From SBAX01 sp964646605 (GTDB lineage: Bacteria > Planctomycetota > Phycisphaerae > UBA1845), in NCBI GenBank assembly GCA_964646605.1, contig CAZYEX010000006.1, positions 62,001 to 126,000 on the forward strand: 64,000 nucleotides of DNA. Reading direction: 5' to 3'. The position numbers were made by a program, and so were the translations under genes. The notes under the pieces were generated by a model, which worked only from the letters and a program-made list of their open reading frames with translations, was not told the DNA's origin and ran no database searches. Positions 52,030 through 59,787 of the stretch are shown here, in pieces (position 1 is the stretch's first letter; every line of letters starts with the position of its first letter).

Positions 52030-52998
52030 ATGGAAATGCCCGTCCCGGTCGTCGAACTCGACGCCCTCACTCACCGCTACGGCCAGCGCCTCGCCCTCGA
52101 TGCTCTCACCCTCCGCGTGGACGAGGGTTGTATTTTCGGGTTGCTGGGTCCCAACGGCGGCGGCAAGACCACGCTCTTTCGGATTCTTACCACACAGTTG
52201 ACGCCCGAGTCGGGGTCGGCGCGGGTCGCGGGGGCGGACGTGGTGCGTGAGAAGGAGAAGGTGCGATCGAAAATCGGCATCGTCTTCCAGCATCCGAGCA
52301 TCGATGGAAAACTGACCGTCCTGGAGAACGCCGTCCACCAGGGACACCTGTATGGCCTATCCGGTGGTTCGCTGCGCAGCAGAAGCGCGGAGTTGTTGGG
52401 ACGGTTCGGTTTGGGCGACCGGCTGCCCGACCGCGCCGAAAAACTTTCCGGCGGCTTGCAGCGGCGCTTGGAGCTGGCCAAATCGCTCCTGCACCGACCA
52501 TCGGTTCTGATCCTGGACGAACCCAGCACCGGACTGGATCCCGTCGCTCGCGCGGCGCTGATGGACTGCCTGCGCGAACTTGCCCAGCGCGACCGGGTGA
52601 CCAGCCTGCTGACCACGCACTTCATGGACGAGGCCGACCGCTGTGATCGCATCGCCATTCTCGACCGCGGCCGGCTCGTCGGACACGGGGTACCCAGCGA
52701 GCTTCGAGCCGCAATCGGCGGCGACGTCATTACCCTGGCTTGTCGGAACCCCGATGCCCTCGCCGCAGAGGTACGCTCGAAGTTCGCCGTGGAGGCCCAG
52801 GTCGTGGACGGAACCGTGCGGATCGAGCGCCGCAACGGGCACGAGTTGATTCCGCGGATCATCGAGGCTTTTCCCGGCGAGATCGAAAGCGTGACCGTGG
52901 CCAAACCGGCCCTCGACGATGTGTTCTTGCACCTCGCCGGACACCGTTGGGCCGATTCAGAACCGGAGCTTGCTCCGACGACCGTGGCGAAAGCGTAA
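52030..52998 (+). CDS. ABC exporter ATPase of the oxidase assembly cluster
   Basis: A 322-residue ATP-binding subunit. Walker A GPNGGGKTT, Q-loop FQHPSID, signature LSGGLQRRLELA, Walker B VLILDEPSTGLD, H-loop TTHFMDEAD. The last ~90 residues are the small domain of drug/antibiotic type exporters. It overlaps the permease as TAATG. Located between haem O synthase and Sco, so cargo related to oxidase biogenesis is possible (NosF/CcmA-like use), but the sequence does not show what is exported. Confidence 0.88.
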   Translation: MEMPVPVVELDALTHRYGQRLALDALTLRVDEGCIFGLLGPNGGGKTTLFRILTTQLTPESGSARVAGADVVREKEKVRSKIGIVFQHPSIDGKLTVLENAVHQGHLYGLSGGSLRSRSAELLGRFGLGDRLPDRAEKLSGGLQRRLELAKSLLHRPSVLILDEPSTGLDPVARAALMDCLRELAQRDRVTSLLTTHFMDEADRCDRIAILDRGRLVGHGVPSELRAAIGGDVITLACRNPDALAAEVRSKFAVEAQVVDGTVRIERRNGHELIPRIIEAFPGEIESVTVAKPALDDVFLHLAGHRWADSEPELAPTTVAKA

Positions 52999-53798
52999 TG
53001 GCTGCCTCGGGATCAGCTCTGTTATGGTTGCCCGCATGGTCGCTCTGGCGGCGCGAGGTCGTGCGTTTTCTTCGCCAGCGGAGCCGGATCGTCGGCGCGT
53101 TTGGGACGCCGATCATATTCTGGTTGGTCGTGGGATCGGGGCTGCGTGACTCGGTGCGATTGGGCGATGATTCTTCCGCGACGGGCGCGAACTACCTGGA
53201 GTATTCTTTTCCTGGGACGCTGGTCCTGATCGTGTTGTTTACGGCGATCTTCTCGACCATCTCGATCATCGAGGACCGTCGCACGGGCTTCCTGCAAGCG
53301 GTCGTTGCGGCCCCGGTGCGGCGTATCTCGATCGTCCTGGGCAAGGTTCTGGGCAGCACGAGCCTTGCACTGTTGCAAGGAGTGCTGTTTCTCGTCTTCG
53401 CACCGCTGGCGGGAGTTTCTTTGACGATCGCGTCGGTGTTGGCGGTGATCGCGGTCCTGATCGTGGTGGGACTCGGACTGAGTGCGCTGGGCGTGCTAAT
53501 TGCCTGGCCCATGGACTCCACCCAAGGCTTTCATGCGGTGATGAACCTCGTGCTCATCCCCATGTGGGCGTTGTCGGGAGCGTTTTTTCCAAGCGCGGGC
53601 GCTTCTCCGTGGGTGCAATGGGTCATGCGAGTGAATCCCGTCACGTACGGTGTAGCCGCGGTGCGACACGCCCTATACTGCTCCGGCGGGCACCCCGCGG
53701 TCGGTGGACCGACGTTGGGCGTCAGTTTGGGCGTCAGCGTCGGATTCGCAGTCTTGATGATCGCCCTGGCAGCGCGGGTGGTCGAAACGAAAGGATGA
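52998..53798 (+). CDS. ABC-2 type exporter permease
   Basis: A 266-residue protein with six transmembrane segments; ABC-2 features are FPGTLVLIVLFTAIFSTISI, DRRTGFLQAVVAAPVRR and NLVLIPMWALSGAFFP. The partner ATPase overlaps its start by one base and the Sco gene overlaps its end by four. It should form a homodimeric exporter with that ATPase. Confidence 0.88.
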   Translation: MAASGSALLWLPAWSLWRREVVRFLRQRSRIVGAFGTPIIFWLVVGSGLRDSVRLGDDSSATGANYLEYSFPGTLVLIVLFTAIFSTISIIEDRRTGFLQAVVAAPVRRISIVLGKVLGSTSLALLQGVLFLVFAPLAGVSLTIASVLAVIAVLIVVGLGLSALGVLIAWPMDSTQGFHAVMNLVLIPMWALSGAFFPSAGASPWVQWVMRVNPVTYGVAAVRHALYCSGGHPAVGGPTLGVSLGVSVGFAVLMIALAARVVETKG

Positions 53799-54478
53799 CA
53801 CGGATGACCGCAGGCGTGGTGGAATCAAAGGCGACGATCGCTCCGGCCGGCTCAGGCTTCCGAGTTCTGCTGTGGAGCGGACTGGCCCTCGTCGCCCTGT
53901 TCGCAGTCGTCTCGCTGATTCGAGCCGGCGGTGCGACGTCGCTCGATCTCTCCGGCCCACCGCTGCCCATCGGGCCCGCCGTCCCGGAGTTCGCCCTTGT
54001 CGAGCGCAGCGGCAAACCCGTCACCCTCGCCGACCTACGCGGGCGAATCTGGCTCGCGGATTTCATTTTCACGCGCTGTTCGGGACCTTGTCCGGAGCTG
54101 ACGGCGCGGATGTACGGCCTGCAACTGGCCCTCGCCGACCAGCCGGAGGTCAAGCTGGTGACCTTCACGCTCGATCCCAAGAACGACACGCCGGAGGTCC
54201 TGGGCGATTATGCGAGGAGATTTCATGCCGACCCGCAGCGCTGGTGGTTTCTTACGGGCGACGACGAAGAGACCATCCACAATCTGGTCGAGAAGGGCTT
54301 GAAACAGACGGTGATCCCGGCCAAGGACGATCGCCCCATCATCCATAGCGAATACATCGTCATCGTGGACGGCGAGGGCCGCATTCGCGCCGCCCACAGC
54401 GGCATGGACCCCGGCGCCAAGCCGTTGATTCTCCGCGACATCGCCAAGCTGCGGGCCGAGGCCACCCCCGGGCCATGA
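53795..54478 (+). CDS. Sco1/SenC copper chaperone
   Basis: A 227-residue membrane-anchored thioredoxin-fold protein (helix at about 26-45). The Cu ligands are Cys-x3-Cys in FTRCSGPCPELT and the distant His in IIHSEYIVIVD. It inserts copper into the CuA site of subunit II. The start is ATG 53795 or 53804; the first overlaps the permease stop. Confidence 0.9.
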   Translation: MTRMTAGVVESKATIAPAGSGFRVLLWSGLALVALFAVVSLIRAGGATSLDLSGPPLPIGPAVPEFALVERSGKPVTLADLRGRIWLADFIFTRCSGPCPELTARMYGLQLALADQPEVKLVTFTLDPKNDTPEVLGDYARRFHADPQRWWFLTGDDEETIHNLVEKGLKQTVIPAKDDRPIIHSEYIVIVDGEGRIRAAHSGMDPGAKPLILRDIAKLRAEATPGP

Positions 54479-54918
54479 TCGAGCTCTCCGACCTCCCCTC
54501 CCTCAACGCCACCCTCAACGGCGTTGCCTTCGTACTATTGCTGTGCGGATACGCGTGCGTCCGTCGGCGGCGGATCGTCGCCCACAAGCGGTTCATGATC
54601 GCGGCCTATTGCGTGTCCATTCTGTTCCTGGCCTCGTATCTGACGTACCGTTTTCTGGGCGAGGAGAAGCGCTTCGCCGGGCAGGGTTGGATCCGGCCGG
54701 TCTACTTCACGATCCTGGTCACGCACGTCGTGCTGGCCGCGACCGTGCCGATCCTGGCGACCTGGACCCTGTGCCTTGGCCTGCGGGGACGGATCGAAAA
54801 ACACCGCCGCCTGGCCCGGATCACCCTTCCGATTTGGCTGTATGTCTCCGTAACCGGCGTGCTGGTCTACGTCATGCTGTTCGTTCTCTACCCACCCGCC
54901 CCGCCGCCGCAGCCCTGA
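54475..54918 (+). CDS. DUF420/CtaM-like membrane protein
   Basis: A 147-residue protein with four transmembrane helices and the DUF420 pattern: LPSLNATLNGVAFVLLLCGY, HKRFMIAAYCVSILFLASYL, VYFTILVTHVVLAATVP and HRRLARITLPIWLYVSVTGV. Conserved histidines are in helices 2, 3 and 4. CtaM of this family is needed for haem A oxidase maturation in Firmicutes. Overlaps the Sco gene by four bases. Confidence 0.85.
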   Translation: MIELSDLPSLNATLNGVAFVLLLCGYACVRRRRIVAHKRFMIAAYCVSILFLASYLTYRFLGEEKRFAGQGWIRPVYFTILVTHVVLAATVPILATWTLCLGLRGRIEKHRRLARITLPIWLYVSVTGVLVYVMLFVLYPPAPPPQP

Positions 54919-55038
54919 GGGGCGGTTTGAGGTGCGTTCCCGGGGGGCGGGTTGCCGATACAGTTTCCTAGAGTGACGGCGGGCGGACCTCGCGGTGCGC
55001 GGCTGCGAAGGGACCGTCTCAGGAGAAAGGAACGCCGA

Positions 55039-55122
55039 ATGTTTGGGATGATCATCGGGGCGATTATTTTCTTCGGGACGTTGTACCTGGGGACCCTCAT
55101 CGGCCTGGTTCAAACCGCCTAA
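55039..55122 (+). CDS. 27-residue single-helix membrane peptide (first)
   Basis: MFGMIIGAIIFFGTLYLGTL then IGLVQTA: one transmembrane helix covering nearly the whole peptide. AGGAGAAAGG is eight to nine bases before the ATG. It lies 120 bp after the CtaM-like gene. Small single-helix subunits (CcoQ, CydX, PetN-like) are common in respiratory and b6f-type complexes, so it may be one. It is a reading of a short frame, supported by its ribosome site and hydrophobicity. Confidence 0.6.
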   Translation: MFGMIIGAIIFFGTLYLGTLIGLVQTA

Positions 55123-55169
55123 GCCGCTGGCGGATTCCGCGATCGTTGACTTGAAAGGAGCCTTCGTAC

Positions 55170-55253
55170 ATGCCGAACCTTTTCGTACTCGCTACGGCCT
55201 TGGTTCTTGCGGTGATCTTCGGGCTGTTTGACTTTTTCATCCAGACGAGTTAA
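55170..55253 (+). CDS. 27-residue single-helix membrane peptide (second)
   Basis: MPNLFVLATALVLAVIFGLF then DFFIQTS: same length as the preceding peptide, one helix, with GAAAGGAG ten bases before the ATG. The sequences are not obviously paralogous. The pair in tandem, each with its own ribosome site, makes chance less likely. Possible small subunits of the cytochrome complexes encoded upstream. Confidence 0.6.
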   Translation: MPNLFVLATALVLAVIFGLFDFFIQTS

Positions 55254-55373
55254 CCGCTTCGGGCTGGACATCGCCGTCCGGAGGCTTGCCAAGGTCGCGC
55301 GGTCCGGGTACAACGACGACCTGTAACGCTCGATGGCTCGGTTGTGCCCAACGGCGCGCCGGGCTATGCGGCG

Positions 55374-55457
55374 GGGCGTGTGCCCGAGCTGGCCAAAGGG
55401 GACGGGCTGTAAACCCGTTGGCGTAAGCCTACGAAGGTTCGAATCCTTCCGCGCCCA
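55374..55457 (+). tRNA. tRNA-Tyr (GTA)
   Basis: Class II tRNA. Acceptor stem GGGCGTG/CGCGCCC with discriminator A, D arm CCCGAGCTGGCCAAAGGGG, anticodon arm ACGGG-CTGTAAA-CCCGT (anticodon GTA), long variable arm TGGCGTAAGCCTAC, and T arm GAAGG-TTCGAAT-CCTTC. The CCA end is not encoded. It precedes metF by 18 bases. Confidence 0.95.
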
Positions 55458-55475
55458 GTCCGACCCTGCATCGTC

Positions 55476-56375
55476 ATGCGTATCGTCGACCAACTGAAGA
55501 GCGGTCCGCCCAGCCTGTCCTTTGAGTTCTTCCCCCCCAAGGACGACATCGGCTTCTGGGACCTCTACAAAACCATCGAATCGCTCAAACCGATGGCCCC
55601 CACCTACGTCTCCGTGACCTACGGCGCGGGCGGGAGTACCCGGCGAAAGACGATCGACCTCGTCTCGCGGATCAAGAAGGACGTGGGCATCGAACCCATG
55701 GCCCACCTCACCTGCGTGGGCGCGGACCGCGAAGAGATCGGGCGCGTCCTCGACGAACTCAAGGCCAACGGCGTTCAGAACATCCTCGCCCTGCGCGGGG
55801 ATCCGCCGGAGGGCCAGGCTACGTTCACCGCGGTTGCGGGCGGGTTCCGATATGCCAACGAACTCGTCACTTTCATTCGCGCCCGCCACGCCGACCTCTG
55901 CCTGGGCGGGGCTTGTTATCCCGAGGGCCATCCCGAGGCGCCCAGCCGAGAAAAAGACCTGGACAACCTCAAGCGGAAAGTGGACGCCGGCGTGGACTTT
56001 CTCATCACCCAGTTGTTCTTCGAAAACGCCGACTTTCTTTCCTTCCGTGATCGTGCCGTCCGCGCCGGGATCGCGCTGCCCATCATCGCCGGGATCATGC
56101 CCATTCTGAGCGTCAAGCAGATCAAGCGCTTCACCCAGATGTGCGGTGCCAAGATTCCGGCTTCGCTCCTGCATCGCATAGAGGCCGTGGAGGACGACCC
56201 CGAGGCCGTCCGCCAGATCGGGAGCTATCACGCTGCCGAACAGTGCCAAGCGCTGCTCAAAGAGACCGTAGCCGGAATCCACTTTTACACGCTCAACCGC
56301 TCCACCGCGACTCGGGCGATCTATCAACTCATTCACCCGCGCATCCACGAAACGCGCATGCGCATGGCGACGTAA
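55476..56375 (+). CDS. metF: Methylenetetrahydrofolate reductase
   Basis: A 299-residue flavin-dependent TIM-barrel enzyme that makes 5-methyl-THF for methionine synthesis. FEFFPPKD (catalytic Glu), VSVTYGAGGSTR, HLTCVGADR, NILALRGDPP and TQLFFENADFL are all diagnostic, and HFYTLNRS ends the barrel. Length matches bacterial MetF. It starts 18 bases after tRNA-Tyr and has no clear ribosome site. Convergent with the MOSC gene. Confidence 0.95.
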   Translation: MRIVDQLKSGPPSLSFEFFPPKDDIGFWDLYKTIESLKPMAPTYVSVTYGAGGSTRRKTIDLVSRIKKDVGIEPMAHLTCVGADREEIGRVLDELKANGVQNILALRGDPPEGQATFTAVAGGFRYANELVTFIRARHADLCLGGACYPEGHPEAPSREKDLDNLKRKVDAGVDFLITQLFFENADFLSFRDRAVRAGIALPIIAGIMPILSVKQIKRFTQMCGAKIPASLLHRIEAVEDDPEAVRQIGSYHAAEQCQALLKETVAGIHFYTLNRSTATRAIYQLIHPRIHETRMRMAT

Positions 56376-56391
56376 GGCTTCGGTTTCGCCG

Positions 56392-56850
56392 TCAGTCCGC
56401 CCGAACCTCGTCGCCGACGCGGATGGTTCCGCCGACGAGCACTTGGGCGTGGACGCCGCCGCGGAAGGGTGGGACCAAGGTCCTTCGCAGGCCCTCGAAC
56501 TGTTGATCCATGATGCCGCAGGGTTTCGTTTCACCGTGGACGAGGAGCTGCACGGGGCCGATGGTGAGTGTTCGACCGACGGTTTGCGAAAGATCGATCC
56601 CCGCAAGGAGAAGATTCGCGCGGCGTGAATACCAGGGGATTTCGGCGGCGAGCTCCCGGCATACCTGCGACCAAGTCTCGGCCGACACGAGGGTGATTTC
56701 CCGTTTGCCGGGTTTCCGGTTTTCCGTGTCGATCCCCCGCCCGAGCAGGACGGTCGCTTCTTGGACCTCGACCATGGCCTCGCCGTCGGTGGGACGGCGG
56801 GCGATGGCCTTCAACACTCCGCGCAAAGCACCGTTGTTCTGCGGCTCCAC
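56392..56850 (-). CDS. MOSC-domain protein
   Basis: A 152-residue protein that is just a MOSC domain, the sulfur/molybdenum-cofactor-binding fold of MoCo sulfurase C-termini and YiiM. REITLVSAETWSQVC, IPWYSRRANLLLAGIDL (usually P-x-x-x-R-N), the conserved Cys in GETKPCGIMDQQ and the FRGGV end are present. It probably handles sulfur carried on that Cys. Substrate not known. Confidence 0.82.
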   Translation of the reverse strand: MEPQNNGALRGVLKAIARRPTDGEAMVEVQEATVLLGRGIDTENRKPGKREITLVSAETWSQVCRELAAEIPWYSRRANLLLAGIDLSQTVGRTLTIGPVQLLVHGETKPCGIMDQQFEGLRRTLVPPFRGGVHAQVLVGGTIRVGDEVRAD

Positions 56851-56862
56851 TGACTCTCTCCC

Positions 56863-57264
56863 CTACGACCCCGTGGCATCGGCCTGCACGGCGATGAGCA
56901 CCACACCGATCATGACGAGGGCCACGCCGCTGAGCTGCCCCCAGGTCAACCGCTCGCTCAGAGCCGGATGCAATCGTGCGGCTACGGCGATCACCGCGAA
57001 TCCGCCGCCGACCATGATGGGGTAGGCGAGGCTGATCTTCAAGGCGCGGCTTTGCAAGGCGTACATGTAGAAGAAGGCGTTGAGCACGAAGAGCAGCAAT
57101 CCGATCAACAGCGTGGCGTTGCTCGATACGGCACGCACTCCGCCGACGAGGCCGCCCTTGAGCAATCCGCCGGAAGCGTCGATCGACTTCATGCCTACCT
57201 TCAGCAAAAGATTCGCCGCGGCGTTGAGGATTAATGCCGCGAAAAGGGCGATCAGGTATCGCAT
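56863..57264 (-). CDS. Small EamA/SMR-type membrane transporter
   Basis: A 133-residue, four-helix protein resembling half an EamA transporter or an SMR exporter: NAAANLLLKVGMKSID (an N-terminal block where SMR proteins have their Glu), YMYALQSRALKISLAYPIMV and QLSGVALVMIGVVLIAVQ. The end of helix 3 is SLAYPIMVGGGF, close to the SMR/ArnF-type pattern. Substrate unknown. Confidence 0.75.
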   Translation of the reverse strand: MRYLIALFAALILNAAANLLLKVGMKSIDASGGLLKGGLVGGVRAVSSNATLLIGLLLFVLNAFFYMYALQSRALKISLAYPIMVGGGFAVIAVAARLHPALSERLTWGQLSGVALVMIGVVLIAVQADATGS

Positions 57265-57322
57265 ATACCGAACCTCTCAAAATCCGGGCCGAAAACCCGC
57301 CGCCCAAAGCCGACGGCTCCGG

Positions 57323-58432
57323 TCAAAGGGACATTACCCAATCGGCGACGGCGTCGATCCCCTCGCCGCGAACGGCAGTCACCTTCCATAGCGGCCGGTC
57401 TTTTCCCACCGCCGAAACAAGCTGGGCCTCGGTGGCGTCGGCCCCGGCGAGGTCGCACTTGTTGAGCACGAAGCAACTGGCGATCTCCATGATCCCGGCT
57501 TTGGAAAACTGGATCGCGTCGCCGCTGTCCGGCATGAGCAGGAGGATGGTTCGATCCACAATGTTGCGGACGGCGATGTCCGATTGCCCCGCCCCCACCG
57601 TTTCGATGAGGATGTAATCGAAGCCAAAACCCCTCAGAACCGCCAGAACCTCGGAGCAGCGCGGGGCCAGTCCTCCCTGAACGTCGCCCGACGATAGACT
57701 CCGCACGAAAAACCACGCGTCGGGCACGCCGGTCATCATCCGCAGACGATCGCCGAGCAGCGCCCCGCCGCTAACCGGACTGCTGGGGTCGATCGCCACA
57801 ACCGCGACTTTGCGATCTCGAGCGCGCAGGACCTTGCCCAGCCGGCCGATGAAGGAACTCTTCCCCACACCCGGGGCGCCCGTAATCCCGATGACCTTGG
57901 CGTTGCCTTTGGGCGGCGTCCAACCGGAGAGGTTCACCCCGCGCTGCACCGCGGTAATCAGCTTGGACAGATATCGCGGTTCCTTCCTTGCGTAGCCTTC
58001 GCGCACGTCCTCGAAACGCCGGACGGCGTGTTGGGAGGCCAGTTCCCGCATTTTCTCGATGATCTTGTCCAGCGGCGAACCGGGGTTGAACACGGCCGCG
58101 ACTCCCAACTCCGCGAGCGTGGGATGATCCGCCTCGGGAACAATCCCCCCCAATACGACGGGAGTGTGCTCGATGCCGAGTTCGCGCCGAAGTCGCATGA
58201 TCTCCGGCATGACCGTGAGGTGCGCCGCCGACAGGAGGCTCACCCCGATCACGTCGACGTCCTCCTGCAAGGCCGCGTGCATGGTGGCCTCGCAGGTCTG
58301 CCAAAGCCCCGTGTAAATCACCTCCATCCCGGCGTCCCGAAACGAGCGCGCCAGAACCTTGACGCCGCGATCGTGCCCGTCCAGGCCGATCTTGGCGAGA
58401 AGGACGCGAGGATGAGGAGTCGGTGTTGACAT
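57323..58432 (-). CDS. B12-binding domain fused to MeaB/ArgK-like GTPase
   Basis: A 369-residue fusion. The N-terminal ~130 residues are the cobalamin-binding domain of acyl-CoA mutases, KIGLDGHDRGVKVL (base-off DxHxxG) followed by GVSLLSAAHL and VVLGG. After a linker comes the G domain of MeaB-type chaperones: Walker A GAPGVGKSSFIGRL, DPSSPVSGGALLGDR, ETVGAGQSD and NKCD. The C-terminal dimerisation arm of MeaB appears absent. IcmF joins the same two parts to the mutase barrel; here the barrel is the separate gene at 59788-61389. It would bind B12 for, and protect, that mutase. Confidence 0.88.
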   Translation of the reverse strand: MSTPTPHPRVLLAKIGLDGHDRGVKVLARSFRDAGMEVIYTGLWQTCEATMHAALQEDVDVIGVSLLSAAHLTVMPEIMRLRRELGIEHTPVVLGGIVPEADHPTLAELGVAAVFNPGSPLDKIIEKMRELASQHAVRRFEDVREGYARKEPRYLSKLITAVQRGVNLSGWTPPKGNAKVIGITGAPGVGKSSFIGRLGKVLRARDRKVAVVAIDPSSPVSGGALLGDRLRMMTGVPDAWFFVRSLSSGDVQGGLAPRCSEVLAVLRGFGFDYILIETVGAGQSDIAVRNIVDRTILLLMPDSGDAIQFSKAGIMEIASCFVLNKCDLAGADATEAQLVSAVGKDRPLWKVTAVRGEGIDAVADWVMSL

Positions 58433-58501
58433 TTGTCCTGATCGAGGCCGCCCCGGTTCTGTGGGGTTGACCAAGCTCCGCCGCGAGAGCCTCCAGCGTT
58501 C

Positions 58502-58590
58502 GCGGTCCTATCGGGACCGCCGAGAATAGCCCAGCGTTTCAACGCTGGGTACACGGAACCCCGTGACATCGGGAGTCCCGTCGGGACGAA
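58502..58590. repeat. REP-like palindrome cluster, family B (left of the transposase)
   Basis: GAATAGCCCAGCG-TTTCAA-CGCTGGGTA (58525-58551) with smaller palindromes on both sides (GCGGTCCTATCGGGACCGC and AGTCCCGTCGGGAC). The same set recurs at 59089-59151, 59212-59312 and 63128-63205. Confidence 0.85.
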
Positions 58591-58596
58591 TGAACG

Positions 58597-59049
58597 TTAT
58601 CCGAAAACGTAACGAGGATCAAAGGGCAGGTCATGCCGCTCGAGGAATGCGATGAACTCTTCCTCGAAGGTACGGGTTCGATGGTGCGATTCTTGGTTCT
58701 TGATGTAGGCGATGGTGTCGTTGACGCCGGAGATGGCGACGCTGAAGGCGCCGTAGCCTTCCTGCCAGGCGAGGTCTTTCTCTGATGGAAAGGTGTCGTG
58801 AACCCATTTCGACGATCCGCCCTTGAGAAGTTGGACGGCCTTGGCGATTGAGAGCGTGGACGGCAGCGAAATCAGCAAGTGAACATGATCTTCGACGCCG
58901 CCGACCGCGAGCGCTTTCATTTCATTTTCGCGGGCGATTCCGCCGAGGTAGGCCAAGAGACGTTCCCGGAGCTCGGGCGTGATTGTTTTGCGGCGGTCCT
59001 TCGTACTGAACACGTAGTGGATCAGGCAGCTCGTGTACGAGTGAGGCAT
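58597..59049 (-). CDS. REP-associated tyrosine transposase (IS200-like)
   Basis: A 150-residue Y1 transposase of the HUH type: HYVFSTKDRRKTI, the His pair in VEDHVHLLISLP and the catalytic Tyr in INDTIAYIKNQE-type helix (NDTIAYIKNQESHH). In REP-associated (RAYT) members the enzyme processes single-stranded palindromes. Family-B palindromes flank it on both sides within 200 bases, the usual RAYT arrangement. It lies between the B12/MeaB gene and the mutase large subunit it should serve, so the insertion split that pair. Confidence 0.9.
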   Translation of the reverse strand: MPHSYTSCLIHYVFSTKDRRKTITPELRERLLAYLGGIARENEMKALAVGGVEDHVHLLISLPSTLSIAKAVQLLKGGSSKWVHDTFPSEKDLAWQEGYGAFSVAISGVNDTIAYIKNQESHHRTRTFEEEFIAFLERHDLPFDPRYVFG

Positions 59050-59088
59050 GGATTGTCCATTTTCGCCGTCTCTAGAGAACGGCTCAGT

Positions 59089-59312
59089 CGTCCCTACGGG
59101 ACTTGCCCCTGCGACGCCGATCAGTACCCAGCGATAAATCGCTGGGCTATTTCCATGCCGTGCCTACGGCACGCCCCACCACCCTGATTTCCTCGTTGGG
59201 ACGCATCCGCAGCACGTTCCCGCGTCCCATCGGGACGCCATGAGAATAGCCCAGCGTTTCAACGCTGGGTAGCCGTCAATCCGAAAACCACGGAGTCCCG
59301 TAGGGACGACTG
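59089..59312. repeat. Family-B palindromes right of the transposase (two copies)
   Basis: Copy at 59125-59151 (CCCAGCG-ATAAAT-CGCTGGGC) and, in opposite orientation, 59242-59271 (GAATAGCCCAGCG-TTTCAA-CGCTGGG). Flanked by GTCCCTACGGGAC and GTCCCATCGGGAC hairpins and GTGCCTACGGCAC at 59159. The gap from 59050 to 59334 otherwise holds no gene. Confidence 0.85.
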
Positions 59313-59334
59313 GACCCGCGCCAACGATGACACG

Positions 59335-59787
59335 CTACTTCTCCCCACCTGCGAACGGAACTCCAAACGCCGATTCAATACGTTTCCCAAAAACCTTGGC
59401 GTAATACTCGTTCCGGAAAATGACCCGAACGTCGAATCCGTCGGTATAAGCGCCCTCCGGGTCTTCAATCCTTAAACTCAACGCAGGGGTGAACTCGCTC
59501 CCAGCGACCGTCCTCAGTATTCCCTGAGACCCCACAGATTCGTAACGCCGATTGTCAACGGGCGCATAACTGACAGATCGGACGGACGCTCGGGCATAAG
59601 TGATCGACTGTCCACATATCCATCCAGAGACAAACCTGATTTCATTCGTGGCGAGGACGAGTTTCCCGCTGTCTACGCCAGTTACGCGTGGATCACCCGA
59701 CCAATATCGGCACTGCCCATCTTCGTAAAGGACTCCAGACGTCGGTGCTGGTTTTTCCGTTGGAATTTGTTCCCGTCGAAGTTCCTA
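59335..59787 (-). pseudogene. PH-domain-like frame without a start codon (likely remnant)
   Basis: An open frame of ~150 codons on the mutase strand, directly after the mutase TAG-TAG. It reads like a beta-rich protein: GVLYEDGQCRYWSGDPRV, GKLVLATNEIRFVSGWI, ITYARASVRSVSY, then DGFDVRVIFRNEYYAKVFGK and a stop. The GKLVLATNEIRFV pattern is like bacterial PH/GRAM domains. There is no ATG, and the first GTG is at 59535, which would discard the PH-like half. So either the 5' end was lost, or it uses ATT or read-through. Confidence 0.4.

Noticed and set aside
55119..56606. Minus-strand 495-codon open frame across tRNA-Tyr and metF
   Set aside because: Covers a tRNA and the complementary strand of metF; low-complexity composition.
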